The position numbers and the translations under genes were made by a program. This document shows positions 33,464 to 43,781 of a stretch of DNA of 64,000 nucleotides, in pieces. Source of the DNA: Aurelia coerulea (taxonomy: Eukaryota > Cnidaria > Scyphozoa > Semaeostomeae > Ulmaridae). The stretch spans positions 10,516,501 through 10,580,500 of the forward strand of contig CM076958.1 of assembly GCA_039566865.1 (NCBI GenBank), given 5' to 3'. Under the pieces are notes generated by a model. That model searched no databases and was not told the origin of the DNA. It saw only the letters and a program-made list of their open reading frames with translations. Numbering within the stretch: position 1 is the stretch's first letter; each line of letters begins with the position of its first letter.

Positions 33464-36081
33464 TTATTGCTCTTCAGACAGCTTCCTACAATTGTCAGTT
33501 ATGGGCGGGAGGGCTTTTGGGTGCTCTACATCAGCAGGTTCCAAAAAGTCGGAAAGAATCGAAGAATCTAGCCCTGTCTGAGTTGCACTTGCTGTTTGTT
33601 TTGGCCTAAATTTAACCTCGTTAGGCAACTCAGATCTAAAGTCTCCCATGGCAACGTTGGTCGTAGGCGAAGAAAGAGCAGCTTCATTATGCACACTGGC
33701 TGTATTGTTCACAGCAAACGAATACCATTCATTAGCTAATTGAGTTGCTGTGTTAGAGACGGCACTATTCAAACTCTGTTCATCTGCCGGAGCGATGGGA
33801 CGAATGTAACCCAACAAAGCATTGAAAGGCAACACAAATTTTGCTTTTGTGGAGCGAATCAATACAGTTGAGTAATACAATAGGTCAGGCTCAGGCAGAT
33901 TAACGCTTTTGTCATCACTGGACCAATCACCAACTTGCAAACTTTCTAATGAGATTCCTAGCGTGGGAACCGGGGGGCCTGGATGAGCTTGGGTTGGGCG
34001 AACAGAGGAAACTGCGGGGGGAACGGGTGTCCCCGGAGCCAACTGGCTCGAAACGCACGACAACGAAATAGGCCCACTTAAAACACTTATCCCAGGAGCA
34101 AGGGAGGCCCCCTCTAGCCACAAAGGCTCAGAGAAGAGGGACGAACCAACCAGGGAGGCGGTGAGTAGCAAACAAACTGGGATGAGGGTCAACCCTTTTC
34201 CCAAAGCTAGTTGTTCCCCTGCTGTTGGTGATGGTTGCGTGGTGACCAAGCAAGTAACATGGGCGGAAGACGCTGCTGAATTTGGCGGTGACCCTAACTG
34301 AGGAAATTCAGCAAGTGGGTTTGAATTTGTACTTGGAACCTCAAAACGCATATCTGGATGAGCAAAAAATACTCTACGTTTGCTAAAACGAACACAAGCA
34401 TCTGTAGCTTCTAAGTGGTTTTGTCCAAACAAAATAGGCCATGCTAAACCTGGAACAACAAGCATGACAAAAGTAGATGAACGACCGTTTGCCCAAGTGA
34501 TGGGAACTTGCATAGTCCCTACAGCATGAAGAGAAGTAGATGGGCTAGCAACAGAAACTTTCAGAGGTTGCTCCAACTTTGTAAAAGCAAGTTCCGGGCG
34601 AGATTTAGCCACTTTTTCGGCGTGTTTTTGGCTGACGAGAGAAACGGAGCAACAGCTATCCAAGGGCAAAGGGAGGGAAACCCCTGCGGACGTGATTTTA
34701 GTCCATAAAATGTTTTTCTGCGCAAGATCAAGTCCCAAAACATTCAAATTTGCAGGCAAGGAAGTTATTGCGGGCATCCCGAAAAGCTGATCTTGCGATT
34801 CAGACTGCGAAGATGTTGCGGGAGCAGACGGTTGTTCAGCTACTTTTAAACCCTTCGCAAGTTTCTGCATGGTTTCATGAATTGCAACTAAAAGAGCCTT
34901 ATCTCCTTGTTCATGCTGTGCGTTATTTTGTTCAGAACATTCGACACTAACGGCATTTGCAAAAGGTCGAGGACCAGGCGGATTATTTGGCCTATTTCTA
35001 CCATGAAAGACATTACCTCTCTGTTGCGAATTTTGAGCAGTACGCTTATGAAAAGCTGGCTTACAACCTAATTTGTTGCACTTTTTGCATTTATGGAGAT
35101 AGCCATTAGAGCATTGACCATTTGGCAGCTCACAATTTGCCTTAAGATAGCGATTAAAATACCAACAAATACGCTTAGGATCACCTGCTTTTGAGTCCGG
35201 AAAATTGTCCCTGAACTTGACTTCTTCAGTTTTCTGGGAGCCACGGCTGTTGGTGTAAGTGTTGCGATTTCTTGGTTCAGCATAATGCGCGACAGGAGTC
35301 CATTTTTCCACATCCACGGGCTGGGAGGGAGGAGGGTGGCGAGACTCGTAGCGTTTGGCGGCTTCAACCAGACTTGCCAAGTTTGGGAATTTGAAGTCAC
35401 GGCTCAAAATGTCAGCAGAAATGTCTTGCCGAAGTTTCAAGGCAAAAGCATGAATGAGCTCTGTGTCATCGCCGGCAGAAGGACGGTGGATGCCAGGAAT
35501 CAGTTTCTCCAGGGCGTGTTGGTGTTCCGCAAAACGATGTGCGAAGTCGGCGACACTTTCTGTATGATTTTGTTTCATCGTATAGTACACAGACAGTAAT
35601 TGTTGGATACGCTGGTCCTTGGGGATTCCGCGGTGGCGATGCAACGTCTCGAGGCATTTTTCAAACCAGACTGCATGGTCTTCATGTTTGGCATCGAACG
35701 GGGGGGGGGGGGGGCATCAGCATGTTGTTCATGTTCTGAAATTAGATCATAAGAACGAGCATCTTTGCTGCACTGTTGCTTTAGGTAGAGCAACCATAAA
35801 TTCGCCGGAATTCCAGAGGAAACGAGTATCGCTCGGAGCTGGTCGAGGAAACGGTCCAAATTTTCTTCATTGCTGAATTCCGGAAGGCTTAGCTGGGGCA
35901 AACGTGGAGTTGCAGATGATGGGCTTGGTGCGTGTGTCTTGGCTGTTAATTCAGCGACAGCTTGACTTAATTCGGCAATTTGTTGCGAGGTCTGCAAACA
36001 AGCATCATTTTGGGCAACTTGGTTTGTCTTCACGACTCCAGCGAGACCTTGAATCAGCCCCAAAATTTCTTCCGTCGACAT
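33464..36081 (-). pseudogene. gag: Gypsy Gag-protease, frame-broken at a 15-nt homopolymer
   Basis: Starts at ATG 36081 (MSTEEILGLIQGL) and runs 120-odd residues of coiled-coil-like and Gag-like sequence to a run of 15 C (element strand; 35700-35714), where the frame changes. The second frame then stays open from at least 35644 to TAA 33464, covering a retrotransposon Gag-like region (YTMKQNHTESVADFAHRF), a Cys/His-rich nucleocapsid-like stretch (35060-35180, CWYF...CKKCNKLGC) and an aspartyl-protease-like site at 34626-34680 reading PLDSCCSVSLVS, where most families have DTG or DSG. Gag would form the particle and protease would cut the polyprotein. The break may be real, an assembly error, or a slippage site. 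Confidence 0.8.
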
Positions 36082-36120
36082 CGAGCGGGAACGTATCTTT
36101 TATTGCAAAAATGCAAATAA

Positions 36121-36134
36121 GACCGGGTACTCCA
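36121..36134 (-). other. Candidate primer-binding site
   Basis: TGGAGTACCCGGTC in element orientation, 4 nt inside the 5' LTR. It begins TGG, as the complement of a tRNA CCA end should. The tRNA is not identified. Confidence 0.45.
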
Positions 36135-36138
36135 TCAT

Positions 36139-36480
36139 TGTGATAGGAGCACTTCGCTTGGCTTTGAGGCTTTCAGGTTTTGGCACAGAGAGAACTACAT
36201 ATTTTGGTGATCACATTTTCATTACCTTCTCTTAAAATCTGGTACTCTAACTCCCCCACAAATTAAGGTGTGGCAAAATATATACACGAAATGATTAAGA
36301 TTGACAGAAATTAAATGCGCATGCTTGAAAGTAAAAAACACTACGTCCCCGTAAAAATACTGATTGATAATACTAATTAGTAACGATAAGCATCAAGGTT
36401 AGCACGTGATATTAGTAACTGATCATATGATTATAGCGTGATTAGATAACAAGAATGATGAAATGTGCAGTCCTATTACA
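36139..36480 (-). repeat. 5' LTR of the Gypsy element
   Basis: 342 bp, reads identical to 29616-29957. Its right neighbour AGCC is the TSD. Confidence 0.93.
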
Positions 36481-37790
36481 AGCCTTCAGCTGGAGCTGTT
36501 TTACAAGGGGGCCCTCCACTTAAAAACGCTACTTACAATATGAAATTACAAAGGAATAGATTAAATACACTATCATTAAATACAATAAAAACCATAACTA
36601 TGAAAACCTAATAACATTTTACAAAGTTTAAGATAAAAGAAAAGAAACACTAACTTCTAAATAGACTGTTTAAAAACTATTTAGGGAAGATGCCTGTTTG
36701 GTTTCAGCAGGAAGGTCATTCCATATTTTTGATCCTCGACAAGAAAAACATTTTTGCCCATTACTTGACTTTTTCTTGGGTAGTCTTAAATCTGTCTCTG
36801 TATTACGCAGGACATACAAAGAGCCCTTTGAGTTTCGGGTGAAGAGGTCACAGAGGTATTGCGGAGCCAGTTCATGCAGGGACTTGAAGACCATTGTTTT
36901 AGATTCACCAGCTATAGTTCTTCAAGACCCAGCCTGTCAATAAGTGGTCTACTTGGGGTGTCAAAACTGCTATTGGTTATAATTCTAGCAGCTCGGTTTT
37001 GAAGTTTTTGCAACTGATTCAGCTCAGTCGATCCGGCACAACCCCAAACAGAACTACAATATCGAAAGTGTGGCTCGACAATACCTGTGCAAAGAGTCTT
37101 CAGAGTTTCCTGCTGTAGGAAAGTTTTGGCATGCTTTAAAAAGCCAATAGCTCTAGAAACTTTAGTAGAAACAGTCTTGGTGTGTTCTTTCCAGTTAAGA
37201 GAGTTATCAATCTGCACACCAAGGTATTTAGTTTTTTGGATTACTTTGAGCTCGTTGTCACGAATTTTCAAATCCAAATCCTCATTTTGATTTTTGAAGA
37301 TGTTATGCTTTTGCTTAGTGGAAACTAACATGGAATTTGTTTTCGCAACATTCAAAGAGAGTTTGTTGCCTTGAAGCCAAGTGTCCAGTTGTTTGAGATC
37401 ATCATTGATGGCGTCATTCAGCACATTTATATCCGAAGACTGGTAGCACAGACTTGTATCATCGGCATACATGGAAACAACTGAATTTTGGAGAGCTTGT
37501 GGTAGATCATTGATATAAATAAGGAAGAGAAGGGGACCAAGACATGAGCCTTGGGGCACACCAACATCTATACCCTCGGTTTTTGAACTGACACCATTAA
37601 CCCAACAAAACTGTTTTCGGTAGTATAGGTATGCTTTAAACCATGCGAGTTCCCGCTGTTGAACGCCATAGTGCGCCAATTTTTGGCAAAGAATCTCATG
37701 GTCAACAGTGTCAAATGCTTTTTTAGATCAATGAAAACTAGGCCCACAAGCTTCCCAAGGTCCAGCCCATTTTACCAATCGTCGGTCGTT
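36481..37790 (-). pseudogene. LINE fragment: RT C-terminal half and 3' UTR
   Basis: Minus strand, same family as 39912-42830. From about 37790 it reads LDLGKLVGLVFIDLKKAFD; at 36912-37679 it carries VGVPQGSCLGPLLFLIYIND and the catalytic MYADDTSL; after a frameshift near 36900 the C-terminal tail continues at 36670-36894. The 3' UTR (36481-36660) has the AACAGCTNCNGCTGAAGG hairpin also found at 42950. It lacks the endonuclease and N-terminal RT. The Gypsy insertion cut its 3' edge. Confidence 0.88.
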
Positions 37791-37795
37791 TCGTC

Positions 37796-37962
37796 TGGTC
37801 TGGTCTGGTCTGGTCTGGTCTGGTCTGGTCTGGTCTGGTCTGGTCTGGTCTGGTCTGGTCTGGTCTGGTCTGGTCTGGTCTGGTCTGGTCTGGTCTGGTC
37901 TGGTCTGGTCTGGTCTGGTCTGGTCTGGTCTGGTCTGGTCTGGTCTGGTCTTGTCTTGTCTT
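37796..37962 (+). repeat. (TGGTC)n satellite, about 31 units
   Basis: A nearly pure 5-bp array, decaying at the right into TTGTC and TTGTT. It abuts the 5' truncation point of the LINE fragment. The ORFs across it are low-complexity artefacts. Confidence 0.97.
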
Positions 37963-38095
37963 GTCTTGCGTTGCTTTGTTTTGGTTTGTTTTGTTTGCTT
38001 TGCTCAAATCTATACTCAATACTCAATATCTATGATCAAAGTTGAGTTGATCTCAGACATTTCTCCTGGCATGTAATTTGAGACAGATTATGATA

Positions 38096-38256
38096 CCGGC
38101 TAAGGCCCTGGGGACAAGTTGTTGGACAGTCCAGAATGTGAAATGTTTATCAGAGTAGCTGCTGCTTTCAATTTTTAAAATTTTGTCAAAAGAAATTGGA
38201 GAATTGTAGAAGGAGAGAATTGTCTATCCTTAACCTCGTCCCCAGGGCCTTTTGTC
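38096..38256. repeat. Short foldback with AAGGCCCTGGGGAC arms
   Basis: AAGGCCCTGGGGAC at 38102 pairs with GTCCCCAGGGCCTT at 38238. About 160 bp end to end, no ORF. A small non-autonomous element is likely, but TSDs are not clear. Confidence 0.5.
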
Positions 38257-38339
38257 ATATTGGGATGGAGACGAAAAAGCCCAACCTCGTCCCCATGTCC
38301 CAAAAGGAGTCTACGCCAACAGTACTGACGTATTTTACG

Positions 38340-39107
38340 AAATTTTTCATTTTACAATATTTATACAGGTTAAAATAGGATTCATATATAAATATGTTTT
38401 TCAACCTGACCTGTTTAAACAAAAAGAAAAAACCTAAGCACTAAAACTAAGAACAAAAGAAATTTAAATGCCTAATTTACAATGTTATACAAAACTGAGA
38501 CTAATTAATAAAATAAAAGTTGTCCCCGTCTATAGTTGTCAATTGAAGGTTTTCAGGGAGGGTGCCAATTTTGTCTCTCTTTCTAGGTTGTTTTGTTCCA
38601 CAGCTTCGCACTGTGATAAGAAAAAGCCTTTTGGCCATTGATAGTTTTTAGGAACGGTATCTTAAGATCAGTTTCTGATGAGCGCAGAAACCGCTCTCTA
38701 CCGTCCGAACATTTTATGAATAATTTTTTCAAGTAGTCTGGGGCAAGCGAATTCAAAGATTTATAATTTAGCGCGACTGTCTCTTTTCTTACAAGATTTC
38801 TGATATTTGACGAGCCAAGATTCTCAATTATCGGAGCAGCAGAAGCATCGTATCGGCTGCTCGTTACAATTCTTGCAGCTCTATTTTGGATCTTTTGCAA
38901 GGCGTCAATTTTTGATTCACTACAGCAGCCCCAAAGGGAACAACAGTAACTCAATTGGGGCTCAACAATTCCTCGATACATTTTGTTGAGTACGTCAGAT
39001 GGAAGATATTTCTTAGAATACTTAATAAGTCTAAGGGCTCAATTTGCCTTGGTCTTGATAGTATCAATATGTTTGTCCCAATTAAGTTGACTGTCTATCT
39101 GAACACC
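38340..39107 (-). pseudogene. LINE fragment, 3' part, cut at a TA by the 20.8-kb insertion
   Basis: Minus-strand RT C-terminal region: GVQIDSQLNWDKHI from 39107 downward, one stop, then an open stretch at 38583-38981 (YRGIVEPQLSYCCSLWGC, QNRAARIVTS, LRSSETDLKIP). The 3' UTR runs to about 38340. The protein line breaks exactly at GAACACC|TA (39108) and resumes at 59953. Confidence 0.88.
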
Positions 39108-39109
39108 TA

Positions 39110-39329
39110 CAATCACTTACAAAATTGTTGAGCCACCCTCAGATTTTCAGTTTTTTGCCTCTGCTTCCCCCCCTCCCCCCTAGTCAATGTTGAAAAACCA
39201 CTAAAAAGTTGCCAAACCACGTCTGTCAGCATGACCAAGTACTTTTTTCCAAACAACATTGACATGGGGGAAAGGGGGGCCAAAAAACTCATTTTTTTCA
39301 GGGTGGCTCAACAATTTTGTAAGTGATTG
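39110..39329 (+). repeat. 220-bp terminal hairpin A
   Basis: Arms CAATCACTTACAAAATTG and its inverse, with a C-rich run pairing imperfectly with a G-rich run and a loop of about 60 nt. Nearly identical to 59732-59950, in the same orientation. Confidence 0.9.
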
Positions 39330-39911
39330 TCTGAAAATGTTGTACCTTTAAGGCGTCATAACTTTAAGGTCTTTCCTTCAAATACTTTCAAATTAACAGG
39401 GCTAGCAATAATTGCATAAAGGCAGTCCTCTAATTTTTTTTTATTTTTTGAACGCTAGTGCGGCCTCGCAGCGTCCCTTAGAAAATATGCTCATTTTGGC
39501 TATTTTTACACCATTGGCCTAGTTGGTTACATCTCTTAATAAGCAGCTGAGGCGTTGACACATGACAAGATATTTACTGTTATTGCATTAGTAGAATTTG
39601 AATCAACGTTTTGAATTACTAACTTATATTTTTTAAATGAAAATGGCGAAGCAGCACAACTTCCCATTTTCTGCGTGCTTTTCAAAAAAATTGGGTGATT
39701 CATCGGAATCTGCCTGTTTTTTTCATAAAGACTGTTGCATGGGGAAACGATAATTCGAAGTTGGAAAATTTATTTTGTTAAACATGGCAATATACACGTT
39801 TAAAGTGCCACTGAAGTGTAGTAGTGAAAATTTTGATAATGCCATTTTTGTAATGATTACGAATAAACAAGAGCCGCTATCTTAAATGATATTCCACAGG
39901 CGGTTAATCAA
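39330..39911. other. Interior DNA and 5' flank of the LINE
   Basis: Begins TCTGAAAATG directly after hairpin A. The true 5' end of the LINE at 39912 cannot be set; no ORF1 is seen. Confidence 0.4.
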
Positions 39912-42830
39912 ATGCCATTTAGGGAGGATGCTGTCGATTGTAATACTGTATCGACAGGGTCTCATCAGCATCTAGGTTTTAAAAGGGGTATGGCAATCGC
40001 ATCCCTGAATATCAATGGTCTGCGCAGTCACCATGATGAAATAAAGTTGCTCTTAAATGACCAGGGGATCCATATTCTTGCCCTAAATGAAACTAAACTT
40101 GATGCTTCTGTTCCAACAGAGCTTTCTGCAATTTCTGGTTATCAGCAAAAGCGCCTTGACAGGACCTGCAATGGAGGTGGTGTCTCCATTTACGTAAGAG
40201 ACTCTATCAAAATGACACCGAGGGATGATGTGCCTTCCCATGGTCTAGAACTTCTCTGTGTTGAAATTTCCCCACCCAAAAGCAAGCCCTTTCTTGTTGT
40301 TACCTGGTATAGACCACCCAGTGACCCTGTTGACTCCTTTGATAAGCTGGAAAAAGCTCTTGCTTTCCTTGACAAGGAGGGCAAAGAAATTATTCTCCTT
40401 GGAGACACAAATTGTGATCTTGCCAAAAAATCAACTGATCAGTCATTGGATAACAATGCAAAGCACATCTCTAGTCTGTATGAGCTTTTCAGCTTCAAGC
40501 AGCTTATCGAGGAACCAACAAGAGTCACTCTTGACACTGCAACGCTCATTGACCATGTCGCTACAACATGTCCCAGAAACATACTAAAGTCAGGGGTGCA
40601 TGAGGTTTCCTTGAGTGATCACTATATGGTCTACTGCATTCAGAAATTCGATGGTGCAGTAGAAAAAGGTCACAAAAAGATCAAGACTCGCAAAATGAAA
40701 AACTTTAACGAGGAAGCATTCCTTGCAGATGTTTCTGGGATATGTTGGGAACAAATGCTTACTGAAACTGATGATGTCAATTTGCTTGTCAATCATTGGT
40801 CTGAAATGTTTTCTTTGATCATAGAAAAACATGCCCCTTTGAGTGAAATGCGGGTTTCTGAAAAATATTGCCCCTGGATTGACAAGAATCTTCGGGATTT
40901 GATGCGTACAAGAGACAAACTGAAAAAATCAGCAGTCAAAGGTAAATCCCCAATCCTTATGGATTCTTACAGACATATCCGTAATAAGGTCAATGCTCTT
41001 AATGTTCGGCTGAAGAAACAGCATTATACTGATAGGATCTCTGAATGTAAAGGCAATATGAAAGAATCTTGGAAAACAATTAATGAACTTCTCAATAAGA
41101 GATCAAAATCAAGTAGCATTGATTGTCTCAAAGAGTCAGGCATTGAAACTCGGAACAAAAAGGATGTTTCAAATTCAATGAACAACTTCTTTTGCACTAT
41201 AGGTAGAGAACTAGCAGATAAAATACAACCTGCCGCTAATCCCCTACTATCAGGTGACTATGAAGTTAACAAAGACAAGGCCAAATTTAACTTCAAGACA
41301 ATCGAGCTGAAAGATATCAGGGATGCATTTGCCAAAGTTAAAACATCAAAGAGCTTTGGGATTGACAATATCTCTAGCTACTTTATGAAGCTTGCTTTGC
41401 CTTATATTGAAAACTCTCTGGCCTTCTTGTTTAACACATCCATTCAAACCAGCCAGTTCCCAGATTCATGGAAAGTAGCTAGAGTTACCCCAATTTTCAA
41501 AGATGGTGATAAGACTGTAAAATCTAATTATCGCCCAATATCAGTCTTACCTGTCATCTCAAAGCTCTTTGAAAAACTTGTTTTTGACCAACTGTACCAG
41601 TATATGAAAGGAAATGGCCTTTTCACAGCTGACCAATCTGGGTTTTTACGCCTTCACTCCACGTTGACTTGTTTGCTTAAAATGAACGATGATTGGTACA
41701 ATGGGCTTGATCTCGGTAAATTGGTGGGATTAGTGTTTATTGACCTGAAAAAAGCATTTGATACGGTCGACCACGACATTCTTTGTAAAAAGCTCGAACT
41801 TTATGGCGTGCAGCAGCGAGAGCTATCTTGGTTTAGGTCCTACCTATCCAACCGCAAACAATTCTGTAGGGTTAACGGTGTTGATTCAGATATCCAGGAA
41901 ATAGAAGTGGGAGTCCCTCAGGGGTCATGCCTTGGCCCCCTTCTCTTCCTCATCTATATCAACGATCTTCCCCAGGCTGTCCAAGATTCCTCTGTGACTA
42001 TGTATGCTGATGATACCAGTCTGTGCCAACAGTCGAACAATTTGACTCAGTTGAATGAGGCTATAAACAGTGATCTTAGAAAACTGGACACTTGGCTGCA
42101 AGGCAATAAGCTGTCCTTGAATGTAGCAAAAACTCATTCAATGCTTATATCTACAAAGCAGAAACACAACTCTCTCAAAAGTCGAAACGAAGTCTTGGAA
42201 CTGAAAATACGTGACAATGAGCTCGAAGTAGTTCAAAAGACAAAGTACCTTGGAGTACAAATCGATAGCTCTTTGGACTGGAAGGAGCAAATTAAGGCAG
42301 TTTCTACCAAGGTCTCCAGGGCAATCGGCTTTTTAAGACATGCTAAGTCTTTTCTACCTAAGGAGAGTTTGAAAACTCTTTACACAGGCATTGTTGAGCC
42401 CCATTTTCGATATTGTTGTTCTGTTTGGGGTTGTGCTGGTTCTACAGACATAAACCAGTTGCAAAAGCTTCAAAATCGTGCTGCTAGAATAATTACAAAT
42501 AGCAGCTTTGAAACCCCAAGCAGACAACTTATCGAGGAGTTGGGCTGGAAGACTATCGTAGAACTCATTGATGTTGAGTCTAAAATGATGGTCTTCAAGT
42601 CGCTCAATGATTTGGCTCCACAATACCTGTGTAACCTTTTTATCAAAAACTCAACAAGTTCCTCCCGCAGTCTCAGGAATACTGAAACTGATTTAAGGTT
42701 GCCAAAGAAAAAGTCAACAAATGGGCAAAAATGCTTTTCTTTCCGGGGAGCTAAACTATGGAATAGCCTCCCAGCTGAATCTAAGACGGCATCCTCCCTG
42801 AATGGTTTTAAAAAGTCAATAAAGGGTTAA
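39912..42830 (+). CDS. LINE ORF2-type protein: APE endonuclease and reverse transcriptase
   Basis: 972 codons without interruption. The APE-type endonuclease occupies about residues 27-240: SLNINGLRSH (N33/N35 region), NETK with catalytic-type E60, GDTN at 164-167 and SDH at 235-237. RT occupies roughly 480-770: YRPISVLPVISKLFEKL, FIDLKKAFDTVDH, VPQGSCLGPLLFLIYIND and catalytic YADD at 698-701. The C-terminal region has KTKYLGVQID, SVWGC, NRAARIITN and LRNTETDLRLPKKK, shared with the LINE pieces at 36481-37790. This is a CR1/L2-like non-LTR protein that nicks the target and copies its own RNA onto it. All key residues are present, so it could be active; a separate ORF1 is not seen. The 3' UTR carries a stem-loop (42935-42980) and an (ATATGAA)-type tail to about 43012. 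Confidence 0.93.
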   Translation: MPFREDAVDCNTVSTGSHQHLGFKRGMAIASLNINGLRSHHDEIKLLLNDQGIHILALNETKLDASVPTELSAISGYQQKRLDRTCNGGGVSIYVRDSIKMTPRDDVPSHGLELLCVEISPPKSKPFLVVTWYRPPSDPVDSFDKLEKALAFLDKEGKEIILLGDTNCDLAKKSTDQSLDNNAKHISSLYELFSFKQLIEEPTRVTLDTATLIDHVATTCPRNILKSGVHEVSLSDHYMVYCIQKFDGAVEKGHKKIKTRKMKNFNEEAFLADVSGICWEQMLTETDDVNLLVNHWSEMFSLIIEKHAPLSEMRVSEKYCPWIDKNLRDLMRTRDKLKKSAVKGKSPILMDSYRHIRNKVNALNVRLKKQHYTDRISECKGNMKESWKTINELLNKRSKSSSIDCLKESGIETRNKKDVSNSMNNFFCTIGRELADKIQPAANPLLSGDYEVNKDKAKFNFKTIELKDIRDAFAKVKTSKSFGIDNISSYFMKLALPYIENSLAFLFNTSIQTSQFPDSWKVARVTPIFKDGDKTVKSNYRPISVLPVISKLFEKLVFDQLYQYMKGNGLFTADQSGFLRLHSTLTCLLKMNDDWYNGLDLGKLVGLVFIDLKKAFDTVDHDILCKKLELYGVQQRELSWFRSYLSNRKQFCRVNGVDSDIQEIEVGVPQGSCLGPLLFLIYINDLPQAVQDSSVTMYADDTSLCQQSNNLTQLNEAINSDLRKLDTWLQGNKLSLNVAKTHSMLISTKQKHNSLKSRNEVLELKIRDNELEVVQKTKYLGVQIDSSLDWKEQIKAVSTKVSRAIGFLRHAKSFLPKESLKTLYTGIVEPHFRYCCSVWGCAGSTDINQLQKLQNRAARIITNSSFETPSRQLIEELGWKTIVELIDVESKMMVFKSLNDLAPQYLCNLFIKNSTSSSRSLRNTETDLRLPKKKSTNGQKCFSFRGAKLWNSLPAESKTASSLNGFKKSIKG

Positions 42831-43015
42831 TTTTTCTTTCAATTGTAAATATTGCATAATTGTAAATAGGGTTTTAAAGTTATGGTTTTTTAGTGAAAGG
42901 TTATTTTAGCTGTATATTGTAATTAAGTTTTTATTGGAGGGCCCCTTGAAAAACAGCTTCTGCTGAAGGGCAACCCTCCTTAAAAGAATGAAATATGAAA
43001 ATATGAAATATGAAT
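42831..43015 (+). repeat. LINE 3' UTR and tail
   Basis: GGAGGGCCCC...AACAGCTTCTGCTGAAGG, then ATGAAATATGAAAATATGAA repeats. Such short tail repeats are used in place of poly(A) by CR1/L2-type LINEs. Confidence 0.75.
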
Positions 43016-43781
43016 CATATTTTAAGCCCTAAAGTGCCAATTATCAAGTTTCTTTGTGCGAAAAATAATGCGCGGCCAAACAGGAATGTGTGACGTACTT
43101 TGATTTATCACTCGCTGTGGCGTGGTATGTTTTTAACTGCAGTTCAGCCTGGAAGTCACGCGAAGCTCGACGCGAAGCCTCTGGTAAACTGTTTTAAAAA
43201 GCAGAAAATGCCACTTTCTGGTGACTTTAACAACGCCAGCTGCATGAGATATAATCACGAGCTCGCAGGTTCTCGGGAAAACTTCCATAACAAGAGCAGA
43301 ATCATCGAGAACTTGGTATAAGCATGGTATCTACGCAAAAGGGTTATTAGGCCTATTGGCAGCTGAAGCAACAAAACTAACTCGACAAGCCTGTTTGCTG
43401 CAGAGAACATTGATTTTCATTTTACACTTGGCTTTTGACAAAATTAGACTGCTAAGACGTCGTAAGATCAACATAGTATCAACGTTTGGAAGCTGAGAGA
43501 TTGTGCTGTGTTGCTCTGAGGAGCGAAGAAAAAATCCCGAGTTCATTCCTTCAGGTGGGTGCAAGTTTTGTTGTGCTTGTGTTGCTGCTCTCTGAGATTT
43601 GACGGTATAGCATATCGATGCAGTGATTGTTTTAAGTTTAGTATCGAGGACCGTTTTGAATTATAATGAATGAAATGGTATTTTCAGATTTGATTTGAAT
43701 GAAAGCACTGTGGATGCACAGCTAGTAACAGGTCGGTCTCCTGACCCCAAATTCTGAGGACCGTTCCTTGCCTTTTGTGGT
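43016..43781. other. No gene recognised
   Basis: Interior DNA of the 20.8-kb block. ORFs at 43100-43321 and 43331-43564 have no recognised motif. Confidence 0.35.

Larger units (their letters stand above)
29612..36484 (-). mobile_element. Gypsy (Ty3-type) LTR retrotransposon, nearly complete
   Basis: Two 342-bp LTRs (29616-29957 and 36139-36480) start TG, end CA and read as identical, so the insertion is recent. The 4-bp direct repeat AGCC flanks them (29612-29615, 36481-36484). On the minus strand the order is LTR, candidate primer-binding site, gag-protease, pol (RT-RNaseH-integrase), purine-rich tract, LTR. Pol order RT before integrase places it in Gypsy. Damage: a frame break at a homopolymer in gag and one TAA between gag and pol. 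It landed at the junction of the G-tract repeat and a LINE 3' end. Confidence 0.93.

Noticed and set aside
37738..38045. ORFs reading TRPDQ or SGLVW repeats
   Set aside because: Translation of the TGGTC satellite in different frames; no gene.
39110..39329. Hairpin A as an independent TA-target MITE
   Set aside because: TA occurs only on its outer side; the inner side reads TCTGAA in all three hairpins.
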